NCBI GenBank assembly: GCA_000492175.2 | Contig: CP097573.1 | Location: 3,472,001 to 3,536,000, forward strand | Direction: 5' to 3' | Source of the DNA: Firmicutes bacterium ASF500 | GTDB taxonomy: Bacteria; Bacillota; Clostridia; Oscillospirales; Oscillospiraceae | DNA length: 64,000 nt | In this document: positions 35,314-43,360 of the stretch, one piece after another | Numbering within the stretch: the stretch's first letter is position 1 | Layout: each line of letters begins with the position of its first letter | Notes under the pieces: model-generated | Told to the model about the DNA's origin: nothing | The model's database searches: none | What the model saw: the letters and a program-made list of their open reading frames with translations, nothing else | Position numbers and translations under genes: made by a program

Positions 35314-36338
35314 GGGCCGAAATCATTCTGTACTGCCGCCTGATAGTAATTATTGATGGTCGTTGGGGCGTTGTATAAGGCGGTCAGCAGGTAGGCCCGG
35401 ATGTTGCGTATCTGCGTGGTGTTGTTCCGCAGGCAGTCAAAAACATATTCCAGGTGGCCGGAGTCCAGTCTGTAAAACCGTTCTTTCACCTGAGCGGCGG
35501 GAAGGTCCTCTCCGCCTATGCGGAGGGTGGGACGGGTGGAGCATAGCACATCGACAATCAGCTCCGCGATCTCGTCCACATCCTCACGGCTGAACTGGCT
35601 GCATAGGCTCTCATAACCAATGGCCTCATCCACTTCTCTCCTGCACTCGAATCTATCCATCAATCCCATATCTGGCGGGGAACCTGATGGAAGGATAGAT
35701 GGATCAGTATAGCTGAAATCAGTTTGATTTGATTTAATATAATTTGGTGCGACTTTTCCGCAGTCTTGACTGCGACTTCCCCGCACTCTTGACTGCGGTT
35801 TTTCCGCAGTCTTGGCCGCGACTTCTCCGCAGTCTTGGCCGCGACTTCTCCGCAGTCTTGGCCGCGACTTCTCCGCAGTCTTGGCCGCGACTTCTCCGCA
35901 GTCTTGACCGCTGAAAAGCCGCGGTCTGGGGGAAGGCTCCGGTTCTGGCGGTGGGGGAGGGACGGCGCGGGTGGTAAAGCGTTTGACATAGATTTTTGTT
36001 GGACGGCCTTGGCCCTGCCGAACACGCTCAATCAGGCCAAAACCGCTTTTTCCGCTGCCCAGCTCCACCAGCAGCTTCGTGGCTTTGTCATGGCCGCAGT
36101 TCAAGTCCTCCTGTATCTCATCCAGCGTGTAGTAGATATAGACGCGCCCCTGTTCATCGTACCAGCCGTTCTTGGCGGACAGCCCCATGCGGTCCAGCAG
36201 CAGGCCATACAGCAGTTTGGCATCCGTGGACAGGCGTTTGAACCGTTCCCCGGTGACAAGCTGGCGGGGGATACGGTAAAAAGAAAATTGATTGCTCTCG
36301 TCGCCGTAGTAGTAATCAAAGGATGTTTCTGCGGCCAT
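35310..36338 (-). CDS. RepA N-terminal family replication initiator
   Basis: A 342-aa protein whose first 115 residues match the RepA_N initiators of Firmicutes plasmids and conjugative elements: FSFYRIPRQLV, LSTDAKLLYGLLLDRM, VYIYYTLDEIQEDLNCGHDKATKLL. Residues about 140-200 are a 23-aa periodic, Arg/Lys-rich segment encoded by seven 23-nt repeats. The C-terminal 110 residues resemble the DUF6017-like tail of ICE RepA proteins. ATG 36338 has AGGAG 9 nt upstream. It marks the replication module of an integrative conjugative element. Intact, unlike most neighbours. Confidence 0.82.
   Translation of the reverse strand: MAAETSFDYYYGDESNQFSFYRIPRQLVTGERFKRLSTDAKLLYGLLLDRMGLSAKNGWYDEQGRVYIYYTLDEIQEDLNCGHDKATKLLVELGSGKSGFGLIERVRQGQGRPTKIYVKRFTTRAVPPPPPEPEPSPRPRLFSGQDCGEVAAKTAEKSRPRLRRSRGQDCGEVAAKTAEKPQSRVRGSRSQDCGKVAPNYIKSNQTDFSYTDPSILPSGSPPDMGLMDRFECRREVDEAIGYESLCSQFSREDVDEIAELIVDVLCSTRPTLRIGGEDLPAAQVKERFYRLDSGHLEYVFDCLRNNTTQIRNIRAYLLTALYNAPTTINNYYQAAVQNDFGP
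35749..35909 (-). repeat. Seven tandem 23-nt repeats inside repA
   Basis: Seven contiguous 23-nt units with the plus-strand form GCGACTTCTCCGCAGTCTTG plus GCC; units 4-6 are identical and the others differ at one to five positions. An eighth degenerate unit follows. Since 23 is not a multiple of three, each unit is read in a new frame and three units give one 23-aa peptide period. Confidence 0.9.
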
Positions 36339-36410
36339 GTTCCGGCTCTCCTTTCCAGACAACAAAAAAGCGCCCCTTTCGGAACGCTTTACTATTGGGT
36401 TTTCACCCAT

Positions 36411-36627
36411 ATCGCCAATTTCAATAACATTTTTCGTTTTATATTGTACGGATGCAGGGAAACGTACCAGCTAACAGAGATTTTTAGAGGGACACCGTGG
36501 ACAGCCGCTTTTAGACAGGCTCGATTGAATTTTTCTGGCCGCCATACGTCACCATCCGCTATTTCCTATTTTTTCTCGCTATTTCCGCTATTTTTTCTCT
36601 ATGATTTTTGTATCATAGAACCGTATC
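36411..36627. other. AT-rich region upstream of repA
   Basis: No gene is visible. The stretch 36556-36600 contains repeated CGCTATTTCC and CGCTATTTTTT motifs in an AT-rich background. It could be a DNA-unwinding or initiator-binding region for the neighbouring RepA protein, but nothing proves it. Confidence 0.35.
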
Positions 36628-37392
36628 GTGTGGTACGTCCGGGACTGTAGCCGGAAACAGAAAGCGCAGTATCAGGTGCGTGGACGGTCCGGCAAGCCCG
36701 TCACCAACACGATCCCCTACGGGTTCAAGAAGGACCCGGAGGAAAAGCACCATTGGCTGGTGGACGAAGAAGCGGCGGATGTTGTACGCCGCATTTTCCA
36801 TTTGAGCGCGGAGGGAAAAGGCCCTCAGACGATTGCCAAAATCTTGATGATGGATAAGGTAGAGCGCCCCTCTTATTACCTCGCCAGGCAGGGGCGGGGG
36901 ACGTGCCAGCGCAAAACGGATATGTCCCGGCCCTATGACTGGACGGGCAACACGATTGCGGATATGCTTGCCAAGCCGGAGTATATGGGGCATACGGTCA
37001 ATTTCCGCGCCTACAAGCCCTCCTATAAGGACAAGAAGATGATTAAGCGTCCCCCGGAGGAATGGCTGATTTTTGAGAATACCCATGAAGCCATTGTGGA
37101 TGCGGAGACGTGGAAACTTGCCCAGAGGTCAAGGCAGACAGTACGCCGGACGGACACCACAGGCGTGGCCAATCCCCTGACGGGGCTGTTATTCTGCGCT
37201 GAGTGCGGGGCCAGGATGTATAACCATCGGTGCGGCGGCAGGGCGCTAAGAGAAGGCTGGAAGCCGGACGCTGACAGTGGCCTCTACCCCAGCGACAACT
37301 ACAACTGCTGGATAGAAAAACGCCCGTATAGCGCAAGGCTACACGGACGTACCGGGGCGACAGGATATTACAATTTTCGCAGTTGTGGGTAG
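36628..37392 (+). pseudogene. Large serine recombinase fragment, headless and tailless
   Basis: About 254 codons matching the recombinase and zinc-ribbon domains of large serine recombinases of ICEs: YVRDCSRKQKAQYQVRG, IPYGFKKDPEEKHHWLVDEEA, DMLAKPEYMGHTVNFR, then LLFCAECGARMYNHRCGG. The N-terminal resolvase domain with the catalytic serine is missing, and the sequence departs from the family after SDNYNC (about 37310), so the coiled-coil tail is gone too. It cannot be an active integrase. Confidence 0.8.
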
Positions 37393-37622
37393 GACTACCC
37401 TTTAGAGGAGGCGGGCTTTTTTTGACAGTTCAAAGGGGCGGGGAATATAAAAAGACACGGCTTAACCTCCTTTTTCCGCCGTGTCAGTCATAAGAAAGCG
37501 GCGGTCTTGAAATCCGTTGTTTCAAAACCGCCGTTTGGTGTTCATTTTCGTTTGGGGCGCGTTAATAGACAGCCGCCATTCAACGGTTTTTTTATATGCC
37601 GTTGGTCTGGCAGAGAAGCACT
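37393..37622. other. Intergenic hairpins
   Basis: No gene seen. Two hairpins lie here: GACACGGC with its complement (37454-37485) and CGGCGGT plus TTGAAA with their complements (37499-37533). Either could terminate the flanking converging transcripts; neither has a strong T-run. Confidence 0.45.
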
Positions 37623-37943
37623 CTACGCATAGACATCAATATATTTCCCGGTATCTGGTGAATTTTGAAATGCCTTTTTTACATCAGGCCCCTCATTCCC
37701 AGTTTCTTGGGTTCGTTTCTTTTCCTGTTGTCTTAACTGCTGGATTTGTTTTTCAATTTCTTGAATTTGCTTCTCAATCTTTTTCTTTTGTTTCTCGTTT
37801 TTGCGCTGAATTGCTTTTTGCCGTTCTACATTTAGCTTTTGCAGTTGTTGCTCCAACGACTTTATTTTTGCGTCAGCGCCAGTGCTTTGATTTGGTTGGG
37901 TATTTGTAGACGGATAGCCCGAACTGATAGCAGGAATATCCAT
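37623..37943 (-). CDS. Small coiled-coil protein
   Basis: A 106-aa protein. After a Ser/Thr/Pro-rich head, residues about 27-80 form a Gln/Lys/Glu-rich coiled coil (repeats of KQIQEIEKQIQQLRQQEKK). It superficially resembles FlxA-like proteins, but composition alone can cause that. AGGAGG lies 7 nt before the ATG at 37943. It follows the sensor kinase gene on the same strand by 44 nt and may be co-transcribed. Function unknown. Confidence 0.6.
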   Translation of the reverse strand: MDIPAISSGYPSTNTQPNQSTGADAKIKSLEQQLQKLNVERQKAIQRKNEKQKKKIEKQIQEIEKQIQQLRQQEKKRTQETGNEGPDVKKAFQNSPDTGKYIDVYA

Positions 37944-37987
37944 AAAATCACCTCCTGATGGGAGCATAAAGATTTTTTTAGTGAAAA

Positions 37988-39289
37988 TCAATAGGTTTGT
38001 TCTGAAATGTTCTCTGGATGTAATGAAATGTTCAACAGCACATTCAAAGAAAAACGCTGTCCCACTTTTTCTGTCAGTGTCGCACCATGATATTTTTCCG
38101 CCACCGATTTGATATTGGAAAGACCTGTTCCCGCCGGGGGCAGCGGTTCATCTGAGCAGGTGTTTTCAAACGCCAGCATGTAAAAATCACCCTGCCGTTC
38201 CCCATGGATACGAATTAACTTCGTCCCCTTAGCGGATTGACACGCGTTGATTGCATTATCCAAAGCATTTGCAAAAATCACACACAAATCAAAATCATCT
38301 ATCCCGCAGGGTCTGGGTAGGAGCAGCGTAACCTCTGCCGTAATTTCCTTTGCCAGCCCCAGCTTTTCACTCAGTAAAATGTCTACTACTGGATTGCCTG
38401 TCTGATATGGAAAAGACAGAGAAGTCGAAGCCATTTTCAATTTTTGCAAATATGCTTTGCTTTCATCCAGCTTTTTACTATTTAACAGGCCATCAAGTAC
38501 AGACAGGTGATTGGCAATATCATGGCGAAATGCTTTCGTTTGCTCGTAGCGCCTTTGTGCCTCGGCAATATAGTTTTTTTGTGCTTGGGTTGCTTGCTCC
38601 AAAGATCGTAACGCAGCCTGCGTTTGAAAGCCGTGACAGATGTGTTGGTAAGCATACAGTGTGCAAAGTAACGCGGCCAGCCCCAGGATTTGCATGACGA
38701 ATAACGCACCATGTTTCCCGGCCTCTCCCAACGAAATGGACGCAGGTAATATGCTATATGAAGTTTGCAGAATATACAGTTCAGCAGCAAAGAAAAACAG
38801 TCCGGGAAATAGTAACAAGCCGACATACGGCGTTTGACGTTCTTCTGTAAGAGATAGAAATTTCAATACCGCACCACAACAACAGGCGCAGATTGCAAAA
38901 ACGGTCAGCGTTGCTAAAAGAACTAACAGATACAGCAGTGGTTTCCCAATCATACGGGGGAATAGCATTACCTCTACCGAGTTGACAATACCGAAAGAAA
39001 GCTGAGAAATATAAACTGCTAAAATTGCAGCGGCCCAAGATACAGATTGCCGGTTCCGCAAGGCCAGACGGCTCACACTGTATAATACAAGCAGCTCCGC
39101 ACCGATGGGCAGCACATCGTGAAAGTCGAATGTAGTGAAAAACCATTGTATGGTACAGAGCAGAAAAAAGTAGATAACGAAGTGCCACATTTTCTGTTTC
39201 TTTCCGGTCAGACGGCTGACGAAAGCGATGTGCATCACACATTGCCCAAGCAGGCAAAGACCGTCAAGGCATAGGCCGAAGTAGTCCAT
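37988..39289 (-). CDS. GHKL-type sensor histidine kinase (AgrC-like)
   Basis: A 433-aa membrane kinase. About six hydrophobic segments fill residues 1-200, then a coiled region and the phospho-acceptor box FRHDIANHLSVLDGLL near residue 255-270. The ATPase domain shows the N-box ANALDNAINAC and a late GTGLSNIKSVAEKY G-box. This is the AgrC/LytS-like group that responds to peptides or cell-envelope signals. No AgrB/AgrD is visible, so the signal is unknown. It follows the regulator gene by 1 nt. Confidence 0.88.
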   Translation of the reverse strand: MDYFGLCLDGLCLLGQCVMHIAFVSRLTGKKQKMWHFVIYFFLLCTIQWFFTTFDFHDVLPIGAELLVLYSVSRLALRNRQSVSWAAAILAVYISQLSFGIVNSVEVMLFPRMIGKPLLYLLVLLATLTVFAICACCCGAVLKFLSLTEERQTPYVGLLLFPGLFFFAAELYILQTSYSILPASISLGEAGKHGALFVMQILGLAALLCTLYAYQHICHGFQTQAALRSLEQATQAQKNYIAEAQRRYEQTKAFRHDIANHLSVLDGLLNSKKLDESKAYLQKLKMASTSLSFPYQTGNPVVDILLSEKLGLAKEITAEVTLLLPRPCGIDDFDLCVIFANALDNAINACQSAKGTKLIRIHGERQGDFYMLAFENTCSDEPLPPAGTGLSNIKSVAEKYHGATLTEKVGQRFSLNVLLNISLHPENISEQTY

Positions 39290-39290
39290 A

Positions 39291-40004
39291 TCAAAAATCC
39301 CTCTCTTTCATATAACGCAAAAGAGCCTGCGTTAAATCTCGCTCACGCAATCTGGAAACAGGGATTTTATCCCCCTGTGAAAGTATGACCTGTCCGGCAT
39401 TACATCCACGAACATATTCAATATTGACAAGATAACTTCTATGGCATCTGAAAAAACGTCCATCAATACGTTGCTCTAAATCATCCAACTTATCATAATA
39501 GTCGGTGATTTTTCCGTTGCTTTGGTGGATATAGATTTTTCTGCCCTGCACCTCGAAATACACTATTTCGGCTAACAGAATAACATCACAGGAAGTTCCT
39601 CTCTGAACAACAATACTTTTTGTTTCCCTCTGCTGTAAAGATTTGATTATCCTATCCATTGTTCTCTTGAAATGACCACTATCTATTGGTTTGAGTAAAT
39701 AGTCAAATGCCTCCACTTCAAAAGCGTCAAATACACACTCTTTCAAAACGGTCACAAAAATCAATAGGCTATGATTTTTCCTTTGGCGGAGCATTTTAGC
39801 GGTTTCCATCCCGTTTAGATGTTCCATTTGAATATCAAGGAAAATCACATCAAAATCGCAGCCGCTTTCTAACAAAGAACAACCATTTTGAAAGCTGCTG
39901 ACACAGTATGAGGTGATTTGCTCTCCATTCATATACCGGGAAAGTTGGTTCGCTATTTCTTGGGCCATATAGGGTTCATCATCGCAAATTGCAAATTTCA
40001 ACAT
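39291..40004 (-). CDS. LytTR-family response regulator
   Basis: A 237-aa two-component regulator. The receiver domain shows ICDDEP, the phosphorylated Asp in DVIFLDIQMEHLNGMETA, and a Lys in LLKPID. The LytTR DNA-binding domain covers about residues 130-237 (IYIHQSNGKITDYYDKLDDLE, FFRCHRSYLVNIEYV). Start ATG 40004 follows GGTGA. Upstream direct repeats at 40068-40099 and a TATAAT at 40024-40029 suggest autoregulation. Coding GC is far below that of the flanking chromosome. Confidence 0.9.
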   Translation of the reverse strand: MLKFAICDDEPYMAQEIANQLSRYMNGEQITSYCVSSFQNGCSLLESGCDFDVIFLDIQMEHLNGMETAKMLRQRKNHSLLIFVTVLKECVFDAFEVEAFDYLLKPIDSGHFKRTMDRIIKSLQQRETKSIVVQRGTSCDVILLAEIVYFEVQGRKIYIHQSNGKITDYYDKLDDLEQRIDGRFFRCHRSYLVNIEYVRGCNAGQVILSQGDKIPVSRLRERDLTQALLRYMKERDF

Positions 40005-40023
40005 TTTTATCACCACGCTATTA

Positions 40024-40099
40024 TTATAGAATAGCAAAAGCAAGTTAAATGGGCAATCCCGTTGTTATGAATTGTTCCAAAATTGTAATGAAATGTTCT
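40024..40099 (-). promoter_or_regulatory. LytTR-type direct repeats and -10 element
   Basis: On the plus strand ATGAATTGTTC (40068-40078) and ATGAAATGTTC (40089-40099) are repeated with a 21-bp period, the spacing used by LytTR/AgrA dimers. A TATAAT (minus strand) is at 40024-40029, with no good -35, as expected for an activator-dependent promoter. The repeats are about 50-80 bp upstream of the likely start. Confidence 0.6.
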
Positions 40100-40104
40100 T
40101 TATT

Positions 40105-40338
40105 GTCTATTATACTCCATTTGACAAGGATGCTGGGCAAACGACGCCTCCGTTTTTTCACGGCGTTTCCGATGGAGTGCGTTAGCGGCAAGCAGGGCAA
40201 GTGTATAACACTTGCAATTTTCGCTTTGCGAAAATGCTTGTTGGGGTGCCCCCCAAACCCGCCGGAAGCCTCTGGACACCGTGTCCAGAGGCTTCCATGT
40301 CTGCGGCCCCGTCGCTGACGCTCCTGGGCCTTATGCGC
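40105..40338. repeat. Cluster of perfect hairpins beside mobC
   Basis: No gene is seen here. There are several perfect hairpins: GCAAGTGT/ACACTTGC (40197-40215), ATTTTCGC/GCGAAAAT (40217-40235), a GGGG/CCCC hairpin near 40240-40256, and a 16-bp stem GGAAGCCTCTGGACAC with its complement (40264-40296). Such clusters border mobilisation genes in clostridial ICEs. A relaxase gene, expected downstream of mobC, is absent. Confidence 0.6.
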
Positions 40339-40740
40339 TTACAGCGTCACCACCTCCAAAAGTTTCTCCAGCAGTTTAGAGAGAGGCCCCCATAAATCCG
40401 CATAGTCTTTTTGCAGTGTCTTGATTTCTTCGGGGTAAACTCCGCCACAAGTATTCACCCTGACGGCGATTTGATTGAGATTATTTGCACACCGCCTTTG
40501 CAGGGAAACGATCTCTTTGACTGGCGCAAGGTCAACATGGAGCACATAGCCGTTGAGAGCCATTTTTCTCATATATGCTGAAAGGTTGCGAATACCCACA
40601 TCCGCCATGCGCTCCTGGATTTTTGCCTGTTCATCCGGGGACAGCCAGACACAGACGGACGTACTCCGAATACGCTTTTTCCCGGCGACCAGTGTTGACT
40701 GGTTTTCTGAGTTACAAGGCATTGAATTTTGACTGCTCAT
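40339..40740 (-). CDS. mobC: MobC-like relaxosome protein
   Basis: A 133-aa protein of the bacterial mobilisation family: after a basic head, VWLSPDEQAKIQERMADVGIRNLSAYMRKMAL is the ribbon-helix-helix DNA-binding part, and LQRRCANNLNQIAVRVNTCGG is the family's conserved middle. It would bind oriT and help the relaxase. GGGAGG precedes ATG 40740. A large inverted repeat lies upstream (40969-41113), and the expected relaxase gene downstream is missing, so the mobilisation module is incomplete. Confidence 0.8.
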   Translation of the reverse strand: MSSQNSMPCNSENQSTLVAGKKRIRSTSVCVWLSPDEQAKIQERMADVGIRNLSAYMRKMALNGYVLHVDLAPVKEIVSLQRRCANNLNQIAVRVNTCGGVYPEEIKTLQKDYADLWGPLSKLLEKLLEVVTL

Positions 40741-40968
40741 AGATACCTCCCATAAATTCAGATGTTGACAGTATTTCGATAAATCGGGGGTGGGGAATGA
40801 TACTATACCAGCCTCCACAAAACCGGCGCTGGAAACCCTTGTGGGGCAAGGTTTTGAGATTGCTAATTTTCAACACATCAGCCGTGGAAAGACAGTGGTT
40901 TGAGAGGAAAGCGGTTCGACCCTATCCCCCCGCCCTTTCCCTATCCAGGGAAAGGGGGCGGCTCTGGA

Positions 40969-41113
40969 GGATATATCCCCCGTCGCGCCTTGGGAGGTAG
41001 CACAGCCGGGACTGCCTGTCAAGGGTGCGAAGCACCGCCGCGCAGCGGCGGCTTTGCCCTTGACAGGCAGCCCCGGCTGTGCTATGGGTGGCGCGGCGAC
41101 GGGGGATACATCC
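40969..41113. repeat. 145-bp imperfect inverted repeat, candidate oriT
   Basis: The arms run from GGATATATCCCCCGTCGCGCC to the matching GGCGCGGCGACGGGGGATACATCC, with AGCACAGCCGGGACTGCCTG/CAGGCAGCCCCGGCTGTGCT and TGTCAAGGG/CCCTTGACA inside. A small GC hairpin forms the tip. It lies 230 bp upstream of mobC; a second palindrome (CCCTTTCCCT/AGGGAAAGGG, 40933-40956) is between them. Position and structure suit an origin of transfer, but no nick site is identified. Confidence 0.55.
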
Positions 41114-41182
41114 AGCAGAGCCTCCGTGGACGAAGCGGGGGAAATGGGGTCACTTCTGGTCACGGTGTCCAGAAACCATACA

Positions 41183-41219
41183 AAAACACCGCTCCGATTT
41201 TTGTTGGAAGCGGTGTTTT
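41183..41219 (+). terminator. Hairpin at the mobC-region / protease-remnant border
   Basis: AAAACACCGCT and its complement form an 11-bp stem around a 15-nt loop, with TTTT in the right arm. It could stop transcripts leaving the mobilisation region. Confidence 0.45.
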
Positions 41220-41266
41220 GCGTAAGGTTGACAGTCCATTTAATTGTTGTGTTTTTGTATGCTCTT

Positions 41267-41800
41267 GTTAAAGGAAGATATGGAGTTCCGAATATAAAAC
41301 GAGTTCAGGAGTATGCCAAAAACAGAATTACTCTGATCGGATATGGTGAATTAGTGCAAGATACCGCAGCTTTATATGAGCTTCCATTACCATTCAATTT
41401 TTCTAAGCAAAAAATGTATCGTTGTTTAACAGTCACTTTAGCATCATTTACGCCGATCCGACCTGCTACACAAAAATATCGATCCTCGCAGATATGGTTT
41501 AACCTGGAGCCTGGAGATAAAAATCATGGTTTGAAGCGGCTTGATGCTGATGATAAGGCTGTTGCACGTGGAACTCTGCAACATGAGCGTTTTGGAGGAA
41601 ATAGTGCGGTCGTATGGGGCGAAGATGATATCCTTGGAATTAAAATTAACTGCCGCGCTGATGCTCATGACTTTACAGAGCAAATTCCATATGCTCTTTT
41701 TGCAACATTTGAAATCGCACCAGAGCATAACATTGATGTATATGAAAAAATCGCTGAAAAAGTAAGACAGAAAGTTAAGGAAGCTGTTAAACCCAAGTGA
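41267..41800 (+). pseudogene. C-terminal remnant of a subtilisin-like (S8) protease
   Basis: About 177 codons resembling the conserved tail of large S8-family peptidases that are often paired with an AAA ATPase: GVPNIKRVQEYAKNRITLIG, LTVTLASFTPIRPATQKYR, ARGTLQHERFGG, IKINCRADA, IPYALFATFEIAP. The catalytic Asp/His/Ser domain and the ATPase partner are absent, so the frame is a remnant cut by the mobile element. It is AT-rich relative to its surroundings. The open frame continues upstream to 41054 into unrelated inverted-repeat DNA. Family assignment is from memory of conserved segments. Confidence 0.6.
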
Positions 41801-41855
41801 AATAATAATTTGATAAAATTTCAGGGGGAGCGATAAACATTTGTCGCTCTCCCTT

Positions 41856-42413
41856 TTACGGGAATAAATTTTGACGATTAAAGTTTAGCAAATAAATAAG
41901 GATTTCGTAGGAAACCAGTTCGCTTACCGGGATACGCATTTGGCTGTGCCGTTCCGGGTCAGCAAAGTTTTCTCCGGCATAGCCGACGGCCAGTATGTTG
42001 ACCGGCTCCAGATTGGCAGGAAGGCCGAACTCCCGGCGCAGAACATCCGGATTGAAATAGCACACCCATACGCTGCCCAGGCCCAGCTCCGTGGCCTGGA
42101 GCATCATGTGATCGGTCAGGATAGAGGCATCAATGTCCCCGGTCTGCTTCTGGTCAAAGGGCCGCACCCACGCTTTGTTGTGGTCGGCGCAGACGATGAT
42201 AGCCAGGGGCGCACCGTAGATGTTGGCGGCTTTGCCGATCTTCGCCAGCCCGTCCTCACTCTGGACGGCAATCAGGTGAACCGGCTGGAGGTTGGCGGCG
42301 GTGGGGGCCACATGAGCGGCCTCCAAAATTTTCTCCAGCTTTTCCGGCTCCACCTTCTTGTCGGTGTAGCTGCGGATGGAGCAGCGAGTTTTAGCAATCG
42401 TAATAAAATCCAT
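41856..42413 (-). CDS. Nitroreductase family protein
   Basis: A 185-aa FMN-dependent oxidoreductase. Signature elements: AKTRCSIRSYTDKKV (FMN-phosphate site), AAHVAPTAANLQPVHLIAV, and the GLGSVWVCYF segment. It is shorter than classical NfsB types. AAGGAC is upstream of ATG 42413. It is divergent from an HxlR regulator with a 175-bp gap. This gap contains AGGTAGGTACTTCCC, which could be an operator. Confidence 0.88.
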   Translation of the reverse strand: MDFITIAKTRCSIRSYTDKKVEPEKLEKILEAAHVAPTAANLQPVHLIAVQSEDGLAKIGKAANIYGAPLAIIVCADHNKAWVRPFDQKQTGDIDASILTDHMMLQATELGLGSVWVCYFNPDVLRREFGLPANLEPVNILAVGYAGENFADPERHSQMRIPVSELVSYEILIYLLNFNRQNLFP

Positions 42414-42588
42414 GATATGTTGTCCTTTCTGAATGATTTGATAGCTGACAATCAGGAATGCCATCTGCTATGATTTTAGCAACATCCAGAAATCTTCACA
42501 AGATTGCACTTTTTAGGTAGGTACTTCCCAAAAAGATAGTCCTTTTCTAAAGGAACATACCATGATATACTTGGTGCGAGGTGAGACT

Positions 42589-42933
42589 ATGAAGCAGACA
42601 CAGTTTAATTGTCCCGTTGAGGCCACACTGTCACTGATTGGCGGGAAATATAAGCCGCTTATTCTCTGGCACTTGGTAGACCGGCCCTTGCACTACATGG
42701 AGTTACAGCGACGGATTCCCAGTGCAACACCTAAAATGCTCTCCCAGCAGCTCCATGATCTGGAGGGATGCGGGATGGTACATAGAGAAGTGATCCCGGA
42801 GAAGCCGCCGAAAACAGTATATTCCCTGACGCCCTTTGGGGAAAGCATCATTCCTGTCATAGACGCCATGTGCCAATGGGGTACGGACTATCTGGACGGG
42901 TTGGATGTGCAGCCTCCATGCTGCGGCGCATAA
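42589..42933 (+). CDS. HxlR-family transcriptional regulator
   Basis: A 114-aa winged-helix regulator: CPVEATLSLIGGKYKPLILWHL, the recognition-helix region ATPKMLSQQLHDLEGCGMVHRE, and VEYSLTPFGESIIPVI-type end. HxlR/YodB-type proteins often sense electrophiles or oxidants through an N-terminal Cys, here Cys7, and control a divergent reductase. GAGGTGA precedes the ATG at 42589; an earlier ATG at 42562 is possible. It probably represses the nitroreductase. Confidence 0.88.
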   Translation: MKQTQFNCPVEATLSLIGGKYKPLILWHLVDRPLHYMELQRRIPSATPKMLSQQLHDLEGCGMVHREVIPEKPPKTVYSLTPFGESIIPVIDAMCQWGTDYLDGLDVQPPCCGA

Positions 42934-42939
42934 TTCTTA

Positions 42940-43360
42940 TCACAGCAACGGCATACTGCCGGTCAACTTATTGACCTTTTTCTTCGGGCCACAGATCGCA
43001 ACACCAAAATATTGTAGGGTACTTTCTGGAACGTGGCCCATCTTCTCAATAAATTCGTCATAGGTCTTGCAGCCCTGGGCCAGATCGGAGAAGTCCACCA
43101 CCGTTAAATCTTGAAAATCAGGCTGGTAGAGCTTTTCCCGTATCTGTTTGATGATCTCCGGCGAACCGCGGCAGGATGGGCACAGGAAATTCGATGATGC
43201 CAAGATGTTCGTTGCCGCTTTGGTCGGTCACGTCGGCCCCTACTACCTCCGGCATTTTCTTTCCCAAGGTGATCCCCATGATTGCCGCCGTATTTGCGAT
43301 AATACCCAGGGGTAGGCTCTCGTCAATCACCATGACGCACTTCTCGTTTTGCCAGTCCAT
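42940..43360 (-). pseudogene. DUF2000-like protein gene with one frameshift
   Basis: Two overlapping frames together give one protein of about 138 aa. The first covers DESLPLGIIANTAAIMGITLG ... LGIIEFPVPIL, and the second continues RGSPEIIKQIREKLY ... QYFGVAICGPKKKVNKLTG. The switch is near 43165 and can be cured by removing one C. The composite resembles DUF2000, a family of unknown function. It overlaps the end of the EamA gene by 38 bp. Either the gene is dead or the base is a sequencing error. Confidence 0.65.

Noticed and set aside
35749..35909. 23-nt repeats considered as a CRISPR array
   Set aside because: Units are directly adjacent without spacers and lie inside an open repA gene.
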